NCBI RefSeq assembly: GCF_030929615.1
Contig: NZ_JAVFVU010000006.1
Coordinates: 62,001-126,000 of the forward strand
DNA from: Dyadobacter sp. LHD-138
Lineage (GTDB): Bacteria; Bacteroidota; Bacteroidia; Cytophagales; Spirosomataceae
Direction: 5' to 3'
DNA: 64,000 bases
Below are positions 34,399-43,567 of this stretch, piece after piece. Position 1 is the first letter of the stretch, and each line of letters opens with the position of its first letter. The notes under the pieces were generated by a model. It did not search any database. It had not been told where the DNA came from and worked only from the letters and a program-made list of their open reading frames with translations. The translations under genes were made by a program, and so were the position numbers.

Positions 34399-35765
34399 TC
34401 ATAATTTACCATCTTTCATTTTTGCCAACGTTGTCTCAAAGGAACGGGTTGGATTCCCTGTTACTTTCTGGGCCTCCACTGCTTTGATTTGCCACGCTAT
34501 CGCTTCATCTCTTCTTTCTAGTTTGTACAAAATATGTGCATAGGTATCCAGGTACGCTGCATTGCCCAGTCTCATGGGATGTTGCTTATTTTTAGTTAAC
34601 TCGTCAAACCAGGTCATCGATAACTGCGACCATTGTAAGGCATTTTCTAGATCTTCCTTTTTTCCTGCCATTTCGAAGAAGTGCCAGGCGTGTTCATTCA
34701 GCTCGATATGGAAAAATTGCGAAGGAGCAGTAAAGCCAATTTTTTGTACTGACACTTCCTTAGAAGGGTCCGGCTTGGGAAATGACTGATTACGAAACTC
34801 TTTTTCATCCATTTTCAAAAGCGAATCAACTGTAAGCCGCTGATGAACCTCCCCTAAAAATCTTCGGGTTTCCAGAAAATACCTGGAAGTGTCTTTTACA
34901 GAATAAAAATAACGCAAAATACTTCTGTTATAAGCAAGCATCCCCTTGGTAAAATCAGGCAAATACGAGTTCGCAGAAAAACTGCTAACTGCATAGGCCA
35001 ACGCGCGATCTTTCTTATTCACAGCCTTCCGGAATGAAGCATTAATGATGGCATTGTTCATGGCCACTGCCTCACTAAAAGGAACTGTCCTGTAAATGCT
35101 GTCCATCAAAGTCTTGGGGGCAGCAGCACGAATACTCATAAAAGCTTTACTATCCAGTGAAGGCCCTTGTGCATAAAGATATCTGATTGTATTAAAGTTT
35201 TTCAGGGAATCGACAGATATCAAGGCAACATATTCGTCCAAGATATCCTCAACAGAAAGAGCGCTTTGCTTTCGCTTCACAATATAATCTTTCAAAAACG
35301 GCAAAGACCTATCTCCCGCCTCATATTCTTTCATAAATTGGTCCAGTTGTTTTCCTCCGCGTCTGCTCAATGCAATATCTGCTTGTTCGGCGTAAACAAA
35401 ACCGGCACTTGTAGAACCCTCATAACGATGTAAAATATTCCCCTGCGGATCCACAAATAACGAAACAAGAGCCCCCTTTATCTCGAATTTATCTGCAAGT
35501 TTTTGCCTGCCTCCGTTTCAACATTGGCACGAAGCGAAATAAAATTGACAGCAAATTTTTCTCTCAAAACTCCCGAATTAAAGCCTTGTGAAGCAACTTC
35601 ATTACATTGCTGGCATTTGTTGCCCTCCAAATGAATAAAAACCAGCTTGTTTTCAGCTTTTGCTTTTTTAGAAGCCTGCTCCCAGGTCAGATCTTTCTCG
35701 AAGACGATTTGACTGAACACCGGCAAAGAAACAATTAGAAGAAGAAGGAAAATTACAGGTCTCAT
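34399..35765 (-). pseudogene. thioredoxin-fold protein split by a -1 frame change
   Basis: ATG 35765 opens a signal peptide (MRPVIFLLLLIVSLPVFSQ) and a thioredoxin-like segment with a CQQC active site (GNKCQQCNEV), but the frame stops at 35478 after AGKNLQINSR. Reading continues without a break in the -1 frame as LADKFEIKGALVSLFVDPQG, the normal next strand of such a fold, then about 350 residues of helical C-terminal region down to 34399. The switch is at GGC-AAA-AAC-TTG (A-run complementary to 35500-35504). One extra A would give a 455-residue protein. A sequencing error, a recent mutation or programmed -1 slippage at C-AAA-AAC are all possible. It is annotated as broken, with that caveat. 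Confidence 0.7.
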
Positions 35766-35914
35766 AGGTTTTCCGGCTAGTGATGGATACTCAAATGTAA
35801 CCTGTAAAATCCAAATATGTAACCGGAGCAAAATAATTTAATCTTCTCTTTACATCTGCCTTAGATCATGAAAATCACAAATCGGTCCGGGAAGTTGACA
35901 GTTCAGGTATCAGC

Positions 35915-36754
35915 TTATACTTCCGTCACGATTGGCTTGTCGTTTCTGGACCACTCACTCCATGACCCCACATACAGATTTGCACCCGTGATACCTGCCT
36001 CGTCAAGCGCCAAAAGGGTGTGACAAGCCGTTACCCCTGACCCGCAATGAACGATTATCTTTTCCGGTGCATGCCCCTTTAATGCTTCTGCATACTTTGC
36101 TTTAAGCACCTCGGCCGAAAGAAAATCACCGTCTTCCCCCATATTGCCCAGATAAGGTATATTGACTGCTCCCGGAATGTGCCCGGCCACCAGATCAATC
36201 GGCTCACTTTCGCCGTTGTATCTGTAATTTTCCCGCACATCAATGATCACATAATTCGGGTCTGACGATGCCTCGGTAACCTTTGCCAGATCAACCGTAG
36301 GCAAAAGCCACGCCTCAGCGGGATACCCGGGATATTCTGTCAGCAATTCCAGGCTATCCTGAGAAACAACGAGTCCTTCATTCACAATAGCTTCCAGACC
36401 GCCGCTTACCACATAGACTTCCTGATGGCCGACAGCTTTCAACATCCACCAAAAACGCGCAGCCGCCATCGCCCCTCTTTTATCATCGTAAACAATAACC
36501 GTCGTTTCAGGCGTAACACCAAGCTGACCCAGCAGCAAAGCGAATTTCTTCACATCGGGCAGCGGATGCCGGCCACCGTCTGCCGCATGCTCTGCTTTGT
36601 CGGAAAGATCCGTTTCCAGATTTACAAAAAGTGCTCCTTCCAAATGACCTGTATCAAAACGGTCTTCCGCATCGGCACCACCACGTGCGTCAATGATCAC
36701 CGTATCTCCGGTAGCGGAAAGATCCGATATTTCACTTGCTTTAATGATATTCAT
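35915..36754 (-). CDS. sseA: sulfurtransferase with two rhodanese domains (3-mercaptopyruvate type)
   Basis: A 279-residue cytoplasmic enzyme. The N-terminal rhodanese domain (about 1-130) is structural, and the C-terminal domain (about 155-275) holds the catalytic Cys237 in HCGSGVTACHT. The loop CGSGVT is characteristic of 3-mercaptopyruvate sulfurtransferases, whereas thiosulfate enzymes usually have CRKGVT. Other expected motifs are VIIDARGGADAEDRFDTGHLEGA and VIIDVRENYRYNGE..GHIPGAVNIPY. The reaction moves sulfur from mercaptopyruvate to an acceptor such as cyanide or thioredoxin. It sits downstream, on the same strand, of a TonB-linked barrel gene, with 114 bp between. Confidence 0.9.
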   Translation of the reverse strand: MNIIKASEISDLSATGDTVIIDARGGADAEDRFDTGHLEGALFVNLETDLSDKAEHAADGGRHPLPDVKKFALLLGQLGVTPETTVIVYDDKRGAMAAARFWWMLKAVGHQEVYVVSGGLEAIVNEGLVVSQDSLELLTEYPGYPAEAWLLPTVDLAKVTEASSDPNYVIIDVRENYRYNGESEPIDLVAGHIPGAVNIPYLGNMGEDGDFLSAEVLKAKYAEALKGHAPEKIIVHCGSGVTACHTLLALDEAGITGANLYVGSWSEWSRNDKPIVTEV

Positions 36755-36868
36755 AAGATTCTGTTCCAGTATTTTCTGATTAAGCCCTCAATTTACCAAA
36801 ATATAAATCAAAGCAAACGCATTTCCACGACGTGATCAGATTATGTAAAAAGGATTTTCAGGTTCTTT

Positions 36869-39289
36869 TCAACCACCCTTGATACGGTTCAACTCGTCTT
36901 CGCTTCCGGCCCGACGGCTTCTGGCAGCTTTAATTTCATTACTTCCAAACCGGTAGTTAAAGTTCAGTTTCAGCATGCGTCCTTCAAATTTGAACCGCAG
37001 ACGGGTTTCAATACCCGCGTATTCAGAGGTATAACCGCCTCTGGCCGTATGCAGAATATCGCTGAATGAAAGCTTCAAAGTGGCATTATCTTTCCAGAAT
37101 TTCTTCTGTACACCGGCATCCATCATGCCCATGGCCCAGTTGTAATCGATACGTCGGTAAGGCGAGTTATACCAGCCCGACAGTTCAAGCGTCCAGTTAT
37201 TTTTCAGCTTGAAAGTATTCTGGCCATTAAGCAGGAACGCGGTCGTTTTGTTATTAATAATCAAACCATTTTCAAGCTGAGCCTTCCATAAACTGTGATA
37301 ACCGCTTATAGTAAAGTAAATTTCCCACCATTTGGTAACCGGCGTCGTCAAACTGACATCCAGGTTAAATCCCTGCGAATAGTCCAGATTTTGGGTAATA
37401 AAATAGGTATGGCTGCTGTCATACGGAATGCGCAGCGTTACCACCGGCAAACGGGTCCTCCGGTACCCAAAGGAAGTGGTCAGTTTCGCCTTGTAAACGT
37501 GCGTCAGTTTAAAACTGTTGGCATACTCCGGTTTGAGAAAAGGATTGCCTTTGGAATAAACAAGCTCGTCGATCCGGTACTCAAACGGATTGAGGTTCTG
37601 ATAACTCGGACGATTGATCCGGCGACTGTAATTCAGGTTAAAACTATGATTTTTTGACGCCTTGAAAGACAAAGCACCGCTTGGAAAAAGATTGGTGTAA
37701 GAAGTGTCCACCTTATTCAGCGCGTTTTCTTTGTAGCTGATCAGATTCCCAAGTGAATGGGTATTTTCAGCACGCAGGCCAAGTTGCAAGTCCCATTTTT
37801 TCGCAAAAGATTTGTTGTAATTGATATAGGCAGCATACACTCTTTCGGTGTATTTAAACCGGTTGCTTTTGTCAATATCAATCACTTCGGTATCGTGGAT
37901 GACGTTAAAAAAATCGAATGTGTTGTCTGATTTCACATCGGAAAGTTTGAAACCATAACCCAGTTTCCCTTTCTTAAACGGCTGCTCGTAGTCGGCCTTG
38001 AAAGACCTGATCCTGATTTCGACAGGTGTTTTTGTCACGTAGTTTCGCTCCAAAGGTTCTTTTTCCGGCTCGTCAAACTGATAGGTATTGGGCTGGTAAC
38101 TGATTCCTCTGGAAGAAAAAATCCCGTAATCCGCATCTACATTCAATTCGTGCCCGGTGGTATCGGCGTAGCGGTAGTTCAGGTTAAAATTAAGATTTTT
38201 GTTCTTTTCGGGGTTGGAAGTCTTTGAATTCAGCACGACAGAATCGGTATCCATTGCAAATCTTTTGCTGATCAGCGTCCGGCTCTCTCCGCCTCCGTTG
38301 TGATTGCTGGCACGTCCGTTGGCATTAAAACCAAATGTGCTTTTTGAACTCAGAAAATAATCGGCGCCTATCCTGGCGTTGTGCGTCGTATCACGCCAAA
38401 GTCCTTTCCATGTCTTTTTGTAGCTAATATCATTCAGAATCTGATCGTCCAGCGTGCGGTTGTGCCAGGCACCCTGGCTATATCCGTAAGTGCCGAAGAT
38501 GTTGAACTTTTTATCCCGATGATTCAGGTTCAGCGAAGTATTGTATTTAGGTGTTATCCCAAAATTGGTGCCCAGACTCACATTTCCGTTGGTACCGATC
38601 TTGCGGTTCTTCTTTAGGCGAATATTAATGATGCCGAGATCACCCGCCGCGTCGTATTTAGCCGATGGATTGGTAATGATTTCAATGGCTTCAATGTCGG
38701 CAGAATTCATACTTTTCAACGTGGAAGCAAGGTCCCGCCCGGAAATTTGAGAAGGACGTCCGTCAATGTAAATCCTGACACCCGACTTCCCTTTCACCAG
38801 AATATTTTCATCCTTGTCTACCTGTACACCCGGAGATTTCCTGAGCAATTCAAGGGCCGTAGAGCCTGTGGCATTGACGCTGCCTTCGACATTGAAAATT
38901 ATCTTGTCATTGGCAATTTCGATCATGGGTTTTGCCGCCGTAATTTTCACCTCGTTGAGCTGTTTTGTATCGGAGGATAAAACAATGGATTCCAGCTGAA
39001 TATCCTTATCCTCTACTTTTAGAATTGGTGATTTAAAGGGGACAAACCCAACTGCCGTAATCCTTAACAGGTAACTTCCTTTGGCAATGCCTGTAATTTT
39101 AAAAACCCCGCTTTCATCAGCTACATCCGCTTTTACCAGTGTGGAATCGCGACTGCTGAGTACGGCAATCCCGGCAAAGGGAACACCGGTATGCTGCTGG
39201 TCGTTAACCAAACCCTGCACGGAAAATGTCTGGGCAATCAGCACATTAGAAAAGAATAGCAAAAGGATAAATAAGAAAAATTTTTTCAT
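36869..39289 (-). CDS. outer-membrane beta-barrel family protein with carboxypeptidase-regulatory domain
   Basis: An 806-residue protein with signal peptide MKKFFLFILLLFFSNVLIAQ, a carboxypeptidase-regulatory-like domain (about 22-105), a TonB plug-like domain (about 130-225; VRIYIDGRPSQISGRDLAS, IEAIEIITNPSAKYDA) and an OMP_b-brl_3 barrel (about 380-770; RRINRPSYQNLNPFEYRIDELVYSKGNPFLKP). It is the same family as the gene at 28666, with similar length and order. The C-terminal tail is polar (SRRAGSEDELNRIKGG) rather than ending in the usual aromatic residue. The upstream region contains the tandem 0.3-kb repeats, so its promoter lies at about 39300-39450. The ligand is unknown. Confidence 0.9.
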   Translation of the reverse strand: MKKFFLFILLLFFSNVLIAQTFSVQGLVNDQQHTGVPFAGIAVLSSRDSTLVKADVADESGVFKITGIAKGSYLLRITAVGFVPFKSPILKVEDKDIQLESIVLSSDTKQLNEVKITAAKPMIEIANDKIIFNVEGSVNATGSTALELLRKSPGVQVDKDENILVKGKSGVRIYIDGRPSQISGRDLASTLKSMNSADIEAIEIITNPSAKYDAAGDLGIINIRLKKNRKIGTNGNVSLGTNFGITPKYNTSLNLNHRDKKFNIFGTYGYSQGAWHNRTLDDQILNDISYKKTWKGLWRDTTHNARIGADYFLSSKSTFGFNANGRASNHNGGGESRTLISKRFAMDTDSVVLNSKTSNPEKNKNLNFNLNYRYADTTGHELNVDADYGIFSSRGISYQPNTYQFDEPEKEPLERNYVTKTPVEIRIRSFKADYEQPFKKGKLGYGFKLSDVKSDNTFDFFNVIHDTEVIDIDKSNRFKYTERVYAAYINYNKSFAKKWDLQLGLRAENTHSLGNLISYKENALNKVDTSYTNLFPSGALSFKASKNHSFNLNYSRRINRPSYQNLNPFEYRIDELVYSKGNPFLKPEYANSFKLTHVYKAKLTTSFGYRRTRLPVVTLRIPYDSSHTYFITQNLDYSQGFNLDVSLTTPVTKWWEIYFTISGYHSLWKAQLENGLIINNKTTAFLLNGQNTFKLKNNWTLELSGWYNSPYRRIDYNWAMGMMDAGVQKKFWKDNATLKLSFSDILHTARGGYTSEYAGIETRLRFKFEGRMLKLNFNYRFGSNEIKAARSRRAGSEDELNRIKGG

Positions 39290-39456
39290 GGCTAAATAAT
39301 TAGTTCAATTTATTGCAAAGGCACTAAAATCCGTAAAAAGTTGCATCTGCTTCTGATTTGGCTTTTATCTGTTAGCCAACGGTATAAACTCATCCGGTTC
39401 ACACATACATTGTGGTAACCCTATCAAAGCAAAAAGGTTACACAGAGACATGAAAT

Positions 39457-39760
39457 TTCTTCTAGTTCCTGATTTTGAAATTATCCCGATTTCGATGATA
39501 CGCAGAGGAAACTCCAATGGAGTTTTTCGATAGTTGTTATCTCCTTTTTTCTATAAACAGGATACCTCTTCGAGGTAAGTTATCGAATAGTTTCAGCACG
39601 AAAAGAGCCTCTGATATGTAAAATGAAGTATACTTGATGACTCGTTACAAGCCAAAAAAGCGCTGTAAGAGCTCCCTGTTTATAGCATAAACGAAACAAA
39701 CAAAACAACGGGGCTCCATCGGAGCCTCCTCAATTTATAAAAAACAAAAGGTCTGCCAGG
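39457..39760. repeat. hairpin-rich repeat, copy 1 (about 304 bp)
   Basis: The sequence from TCTAGTTCCTGATTTTG to AAGGTCTGCCAGG recurs at 39778-40065 with scattered substitutions and about 16 bp of net indel. Inside are four compact inverted repeats: AAACTCC-AAT-GGAGTTT, ACCTC-TTC-GAGGT, GGCTCC-ATC-GGAGCC, and the longer-range pair CTATAAACAGG/CCTGTTTATAG (39551-39561 and 39675-39685). The repeat is followed by a bulged hairpin with a T-run on the minus strand. No coding frame is supported. Confidence 0.88.
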
Positions 39761-39777
39761 TTTTCTTGCAGCCTTTT

Positions 39778-40065
39778 TTCTTCTAGTTCCTGATTTTGAA
39801 ATTATCCCAATTTCGACGATACGCAGGGGAAACTCCGATGGAGTTTTTCGATAGTTGTTATCTCCTGATTTCTATAAACAGGATACCTCTTCGAGGTAAG
39901 TTATCGGAAGAGCTTTCGATATGTAAAACAAAGTATACATAATAACTCTCGATAAGCCAAAACAGCGCTGTAAGAGCTCCCTGTTTATAGCCTAAACGGA
40001 ACAAACAAAACAACGGGGCTCCATCGGAGCCTCCTCAATTTGTAAAAAACAAAAGGTCTGCTAGG
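39778..40065. repeat. hairpin-rich repeat, copy 2 (about 288 bp)
   Basis: This is the second, near-identical copy, 17 bp after the first. Its palindromes are conserved with compensated bases: AACTCCGATGGAGTT in place of AACTCCAATGGAGTT. The long-range arms lie at 39872-39882 and 39980-39990. The 3' end overlaps the terminator hairpin of the TonB receptor gene at 40106. Together with copy 1 it fills most of the 816-bp gap between the two receptor genes. Confidence 0.88.
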
Positions 40066-40085
40066 TAGTTACCCGACAGACCTTT
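40052..40085 (-). terminator. terminator of the TonB receptor operon
   Basis: On the minus strand AAAGGTCTG and CAGACCTTT form a 9-bp stem followed by TTGTTTTTT. It lies 20 bp after the receptor stop and uses the last bases of repeat copy 2. Confidence 0.8.
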
Positions 40086-40105
40086 ATCAATTTAAAAACT
40101 TAAAC

Positions 40106-42574
40106 TTAAAAAGGGATAATCACTTTTACACTTGCGTTTCGCCCCATGTTGTAAATCCCGGACCGGCCATTTGGTGAGGCCGAGTAATATTCAAAATATT
40201 TTAGCCGGTTTAAATTCGACTGATAGGATTTGTTAAACAGATTATCGACCTGCAAGAACAATTGAAAAAGCGCTCTTTTATTTCTGTTATTCACCGTCGC
40301 CCCCGTACCCAGGTTGAATAACGCATAACCCGCTGTTGCCGTTTCCGTATTATCCACGCCGTAAAACTTGTTTTGTGCTCCGTAATAATCAACTTCGGCA
40401 CGGAAATATACCGAGGACAAATTCCCGATTTCCTTGCTGACAGACACTCTGAGCTCCGAACGACCATGAATTGGTGGTATAAAAGGCAGATATCTGGCCG
40501 CATCCCCCTCCTTCTCGATAAGTGCATCATTGCGGTTTAGACCTCGGATAAATGCCAGACTATTGTTAAATGTCAGCCATTTCAGCCTGGTCGGATGCAG
40601 GTTTACACTGACCTCCGCTCCAAATAACTGCGCTTTGGACTGCTGATACTTGTAGGTAAAATTCCCCGGCACGATGATCACCGGTTTGCCCGCATCATCG
40701 TACAATCTTGCCTGATAAATATAGTTATCGATCTTGTTATTAAACAATTCCAGGCTGATATCCAGCTCCCTCAGATAACCGATAAACCCGATATCCGTTT
40801 GCAGACTAAATTCCGGTTTGAAATCACGGTTACCAAGATACACGATATGTGCACCCGGATCCAATCCATTGGAGCCAATTTCGGTGATATTCGGCGCGCG
40901 GTAACCACGGGAAACATTGGCTTTTACCAGCAACCTTTCCGACAGGTTGTAGGTGGCCCCCAAACTTCCTGAGACACCATTGAAGTTTCGGTTGTAAGCC
41001 GGGAACTGAAGAACGGCATTGCTATTGCGCGGAACTTTAAGAAGCTCGTCATATCCACTTTCCGGATTGTGCTGCACGTACTGATCAACCCAGTTCCATG
41101 AGCGCGTATCATAGCGAACCCCGCCGCTCACATCAACCTTTCCAAGTGATTTTTTCAGGAATAAAAAACCTCCGATATCAAGCAGTTTGTAGTCGGGAAT
41201 CGGGAAATCCGTACCATCAAGATTTTTGTTGGTCTGGTACATCCCATTCACACCCAATGTCGCTTCCAGCCCTTTCCATTCCGGTAAATTATACTTAACG
41301 TCATAGTTATACGTATTGAGCTGAATATACAGTCCGGGTTGCTTTGGCGTAGTTGGGTGGTTATACTCCCGTCTTACGCTCTGCTGAAAACCAAACAGCG
41401 CGTTCAGGTCTCCTTTTCCAAGTAAAAAGTGATTTCTGGAAAATAACCGGTAATGCTGAATATGCTGGTGAAGCGGATTGATATGGTAGGTTTTCAAATC
41501 TTTTTCCGAAACAAAAGGACGGTCTTTGATATTGTCCTGACCACTTTCAAAAACCTGACGTGTAAACCGGCGTGTCAGCGAGTCACGGCTACCGTCAGGA
41601 ATTTCCTGAAGGTTATTGTAAAGCGTCGCGTAGATATAGGAGGATCCCCAGCGCTTTTCAAACCCGGTCATAGCCGACAGGTTTAGTTCATTATAAGCCG
41701 TTCCATATACTCTGCCATCAATTTTATTTTTATAAGCCGTGGCATTTTTTCCAGAAACACGAAAAGCACTTTTCCAGCCATTTTTGTTGTAAGCCAAACC
41801 GCCCGAAGCTCCGATCATGCCATTATTGCTATGAAATTCGCTGGTAATATCGCCTTTAAGCTTTCCCTCAGGACCTTTGGGAAGGTAAGGAATAAAATTT
41901 ATCACACCCGCCACCGCATCAGATCCGTAGATAAGACTGGCCGGACCTTTCACAACCTCCGCACGTTCGATCCCATACTGGTCGATTTCTATGCCATGTT
42001 CATCGCCCCATTGCTGTCCCTCCTGCCTTAAACCGTTGTAGAGCGTCAGCACCCGGTTGTATCCCAAACCTCTGATAAAAGGTTTGGAAATGTTCGGACC
42101 GGTGGTCACCGCGCTTAGCCCGGGTACACCCTTTAAAACAGCATCCACGATGTTGTTGTTGACATTCATGTCCATTTCCTTTTTGGTCATGACGGCGATA
42201 GCGACCGGACTTTTTCGCAATTCCGTAGCACGGGAAACACCGGTCACCACCACTTCGTTCAGCGTGGTATTGGCCGCATGCAATTCCACATCATAGATAA
42301 CGGGCTCACCAGCAATGATATCAATCATTTTTCTGTAACGCTGAAAACCCACGCCGGAAATCTGAATTTCATAAGAACCTGCCGGAAAATTGGATAATTT
42401 GTAACTTCCGGAGCTGTCAGCCTGGGTTCCATAACGCGTTTTTGCCAGCGTGATATTTGCATAAGGCACCGATTTATCCCCCGAGCGAACCACGCCCGAA
42501 ATCTGCCCGGTTTGTGCCTGTGCACTGGCAATGATGGCTAATAATAGAGATGTTAAAAGGATAGTTATTTTCAT
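40106..42574 (-). CDS. TonB-dependent receptor, probable metal uptake
   Basis: An 822-residue receptor: signal peptide MKITILLTSLLLAIIASAQAQ, a carboxypeptidase-regulatory-like domain (about 22-105), a plug domain (about 115-225, with a TELRKSPVAIAVMTKKEMDM start and GLGYNRVLTLYNGLRQEGQ), and a 22-strand barrel ending in VKVIIPF with the terminal aromatic residue. Homologues of this CirA/ZnuD-like group import metal complexes; histidine-rich loops (HINPLHQHIQHYRLF near residue 380) fit metal binding. It follows, at 111 bp, a His-rich protein gene whose promoter contains a 15-bp palindrome of the Fur/Zur sort. Zinc or another divalent metal is the favoured but unproven substrate. Confidence 0.9.
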   Translation of the reverse strand: MKITILLTSLLLAIIASAQAQTGQISGVVRSGDKSVPYANITLAKTRYGTQADSSGSYKLSNFPAGSYEIQISGVGFQRYRKMIDIIAGEPVIYDVELHAANTTLNEVVVTGVSRATELRKSPVAIAVMTKKEMDMNVNNNIVDAVLKGVPGLSAVTTGPNISKPFIRGLGYNRVLTLYNGLRQEGQQWGDEHGIEIDQYGIERAEVVKGPASLIYGSDAVAGVINFIPYLPKGPEGKLKGDITSEFHSNNGMIGASGGLAYNKNGWKSAFRVSGKNATAYKNKIDGRVYGTAYNELNLSAMTGFEKRWGSSYIYATLYNNLQEIPDGSRDSLTRRFTRQVFESGQDNIKDRPFVSEKDLKTYHINPLHQHIQHYRLFSRNHFLLGKGDLNALFGFQQSVRREYNHPTTPKQPGLYIQLNTYNYDVKYNLPEWKGLEATLGVNGMYQTNKNLDGTDFPIPDYKLLDIGGFLFLKKSLGKVDVSGGVRYDTRSWNWVDQYVQHNPESGYDELLKVPRNSNAVLQFPAYNRNFNGVSGSLGATYNLSERLLVKANVSRGYRAPNITEIGSNGLDPGAHIVYLGNRDFKPEFSLQTDIGFIGYLRELDISLELFNNKIDNYIYQARLYDDAGKPVIIVPGNFTYKYQQSKAQLFGAEVSVNLHPTRLKWLTFNNSLAFIRGLNRNDALIEKEGDAARYLPFIPPIHGRSELRVSVSKEIGNLSSVYFRAEVDYYGAQNKFYGVDNTETATAGYALFNLGTGATVNNRNKRALFQLFLQVDNLFNKSYQSNLNRLKYFEYYSASPNGRSGIYNMGRNASVKVIIPF

Positions 42575-42685
42575 TGAAAAAAATATTGAGTAGCAATAAT
42601 GGCTTCCAGTCGTACATAAAGCCGCATCATTTGTGCGTAACGATCGAATCCTGAATTAAAAAATTTAAATAGTAAAAGAGTTAGG

Positions 42686-43057
42686 TTAACCGATCTGCAC
42701 TGGAGGCCCCCTAAGAAAAATGACCCGGGTATTCCGAAACGTTTCCCTTTCTTCATAAACATAGATCATGCGCAAGGCCGACCAAGTGGCCGGAACAAAG
42801 AAGGTCAGTTCCGGAAGAAATGAATCAAAAGGTATATTACCGATACAATCCAGCCAAAGCAGCTCCGATTGCGTATGCTGATGTGCCGGAAAATTACATT
42901 TACTACCAAATTCAGCATAAGGATGTACGTGACTGATAATCCGTCCATCGGGCATGCGGTGGGCGTGACGAAACACGACATTGCTGAGGCAGATCAGGCC
43001 CCACAATACCAGCAAAAAGCAGGCAGTTTGTCGTCGTTTTATAATGTCAGCGCTCAT
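42686..43057 (-). CDS. His-rich membrane-anchored protein preceding a TonB receptor
   Basis: A 123-residue protein starting at ATG 43057 (MSADIIKRRQTACFLL). One hydrophobic segment lies at about 11-27 (ACFLLVLWGLICLSNVV), followed by a histidine cluster: HAHRMPDGRIISHVHPY and FPAHQHTQSEL (about 31-66). This is a plausible soft or borderline metal-binding site facing the periplasm. No cleavage motif is obvious, so it may remain anchored. It lies 111 bp upstream of the TonB receptor on the same strand and shares its promoter and palindrome. I know of no named family, but its position suggests a periplasmic metal shuttle or sensor for the receptor. Confidence 0.75.
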   Translation of the reverse strand: MSADIIKRRQTACFLLVLWGLICLSNVVFRHAHRMPDGRIISHVHPYAEFGSKCNFPAHQHTQSELLWLDCIGNIPFDSFLPELTFFVPATWSALRMIYVYEERETFRNTRVIFLRGPPVQIG

Positions 43058-43068
43058 AATTCAATTAA

Positions 43069-43083
43069 TGCAACAATGTTGCA
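43069..43083. promoter_or_regulatory. 15-bp palindrome TGCAACA-A-TGTTGCA (Fur/Zur-type operator candidate)
   Basis: A perfect 7-1-7 palindrome lies 12-26 bp upstream of the His-rich gene start, immediately after a TATATTTG box (TAnnTTTG, minus strand), so a bound regulator would block transcription. Size and symmetry fit a Fur-family repressor; which one is unknown. Confidence 0.65.
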
Positions 43084-43491
43084 AATATAAATGTATTTAC
43101 CTACACTTTCTTTGTAAGTCTCTATTTTATTACGGAATAATCAAATTCAAGGAGAAATATTTTCCATCATTAAAAAATACACTCTGATATCGCTCAAAAC
43201 CACTTTCCAGTGTATCAAAGTTTAAATTTAGACAAATCTAAAAATTATATTTATAAATTAAAATTTTTAGATTAGAATTCCCTTTTTCAAAAATTCAATT
43301 TCACTTAATTTTTATTAAATAACAGGCTAATTATTGAAGTAAATACCTGGATACAAGAGCATTTTAAGCTTACATATTTACAATAACCCTTACTAAAATG
43401 TAGCTATCAACCGAATGACCGATCGGAGTAACCCGCTATTCACCAGTCATTTTCGATAAAAATGTCTCCATAAACAAATAGAAAATATCAT

Positions 43492-43538
43492 AAAAAGCCC
43501 CGGAGTTCGGGAAAAAACTGTCCTGAACTCCGGGGCTT
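43492..43538 (-). terminator. strong terminator of the GlxA-type gene
   Basis: The arms AGCCCCGGAGTTC and GAACTCCGGGGCT (13 bp, perfect) enclose a 15-base A-rich loop. On the minus strand the stem is followed by TTTTTA, and the structure lies about 30 bp beyond the stop codon. Confidence 0.92.
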
Positions 43539-43567
43539 GATGCGCCATTACAAACGCAGGCGGTCGG

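Larger units (their letters stand above)
43058..43567. other. 510-bp intergenic region, AT-rich
   Basis: It lies between the His-rich gene start and the GlxA-type gene end, both on the minus strand. It holds the TGCAACA palindrome and the promoter near 43069-43100, nested AT-rich inverted repeats at 43227-43273 (AATCTAAAAATT with AATTTTTAGATT), and the GlxA-type terminator at 43492-43538. No coding frame is supported. Confidence 0.6.

Noticed and set aside
39457-40065. CRISPR array
   Set aside because: Only two long repeats in tandem with no spacers of regular size and no cas gene nearby.
42571-42762. Small minus-strand frame between the His-rich protein and the receptor
   Set aside because: It overlaps the 3' end of the His-rich gene in another frame and shows no conserved motif.
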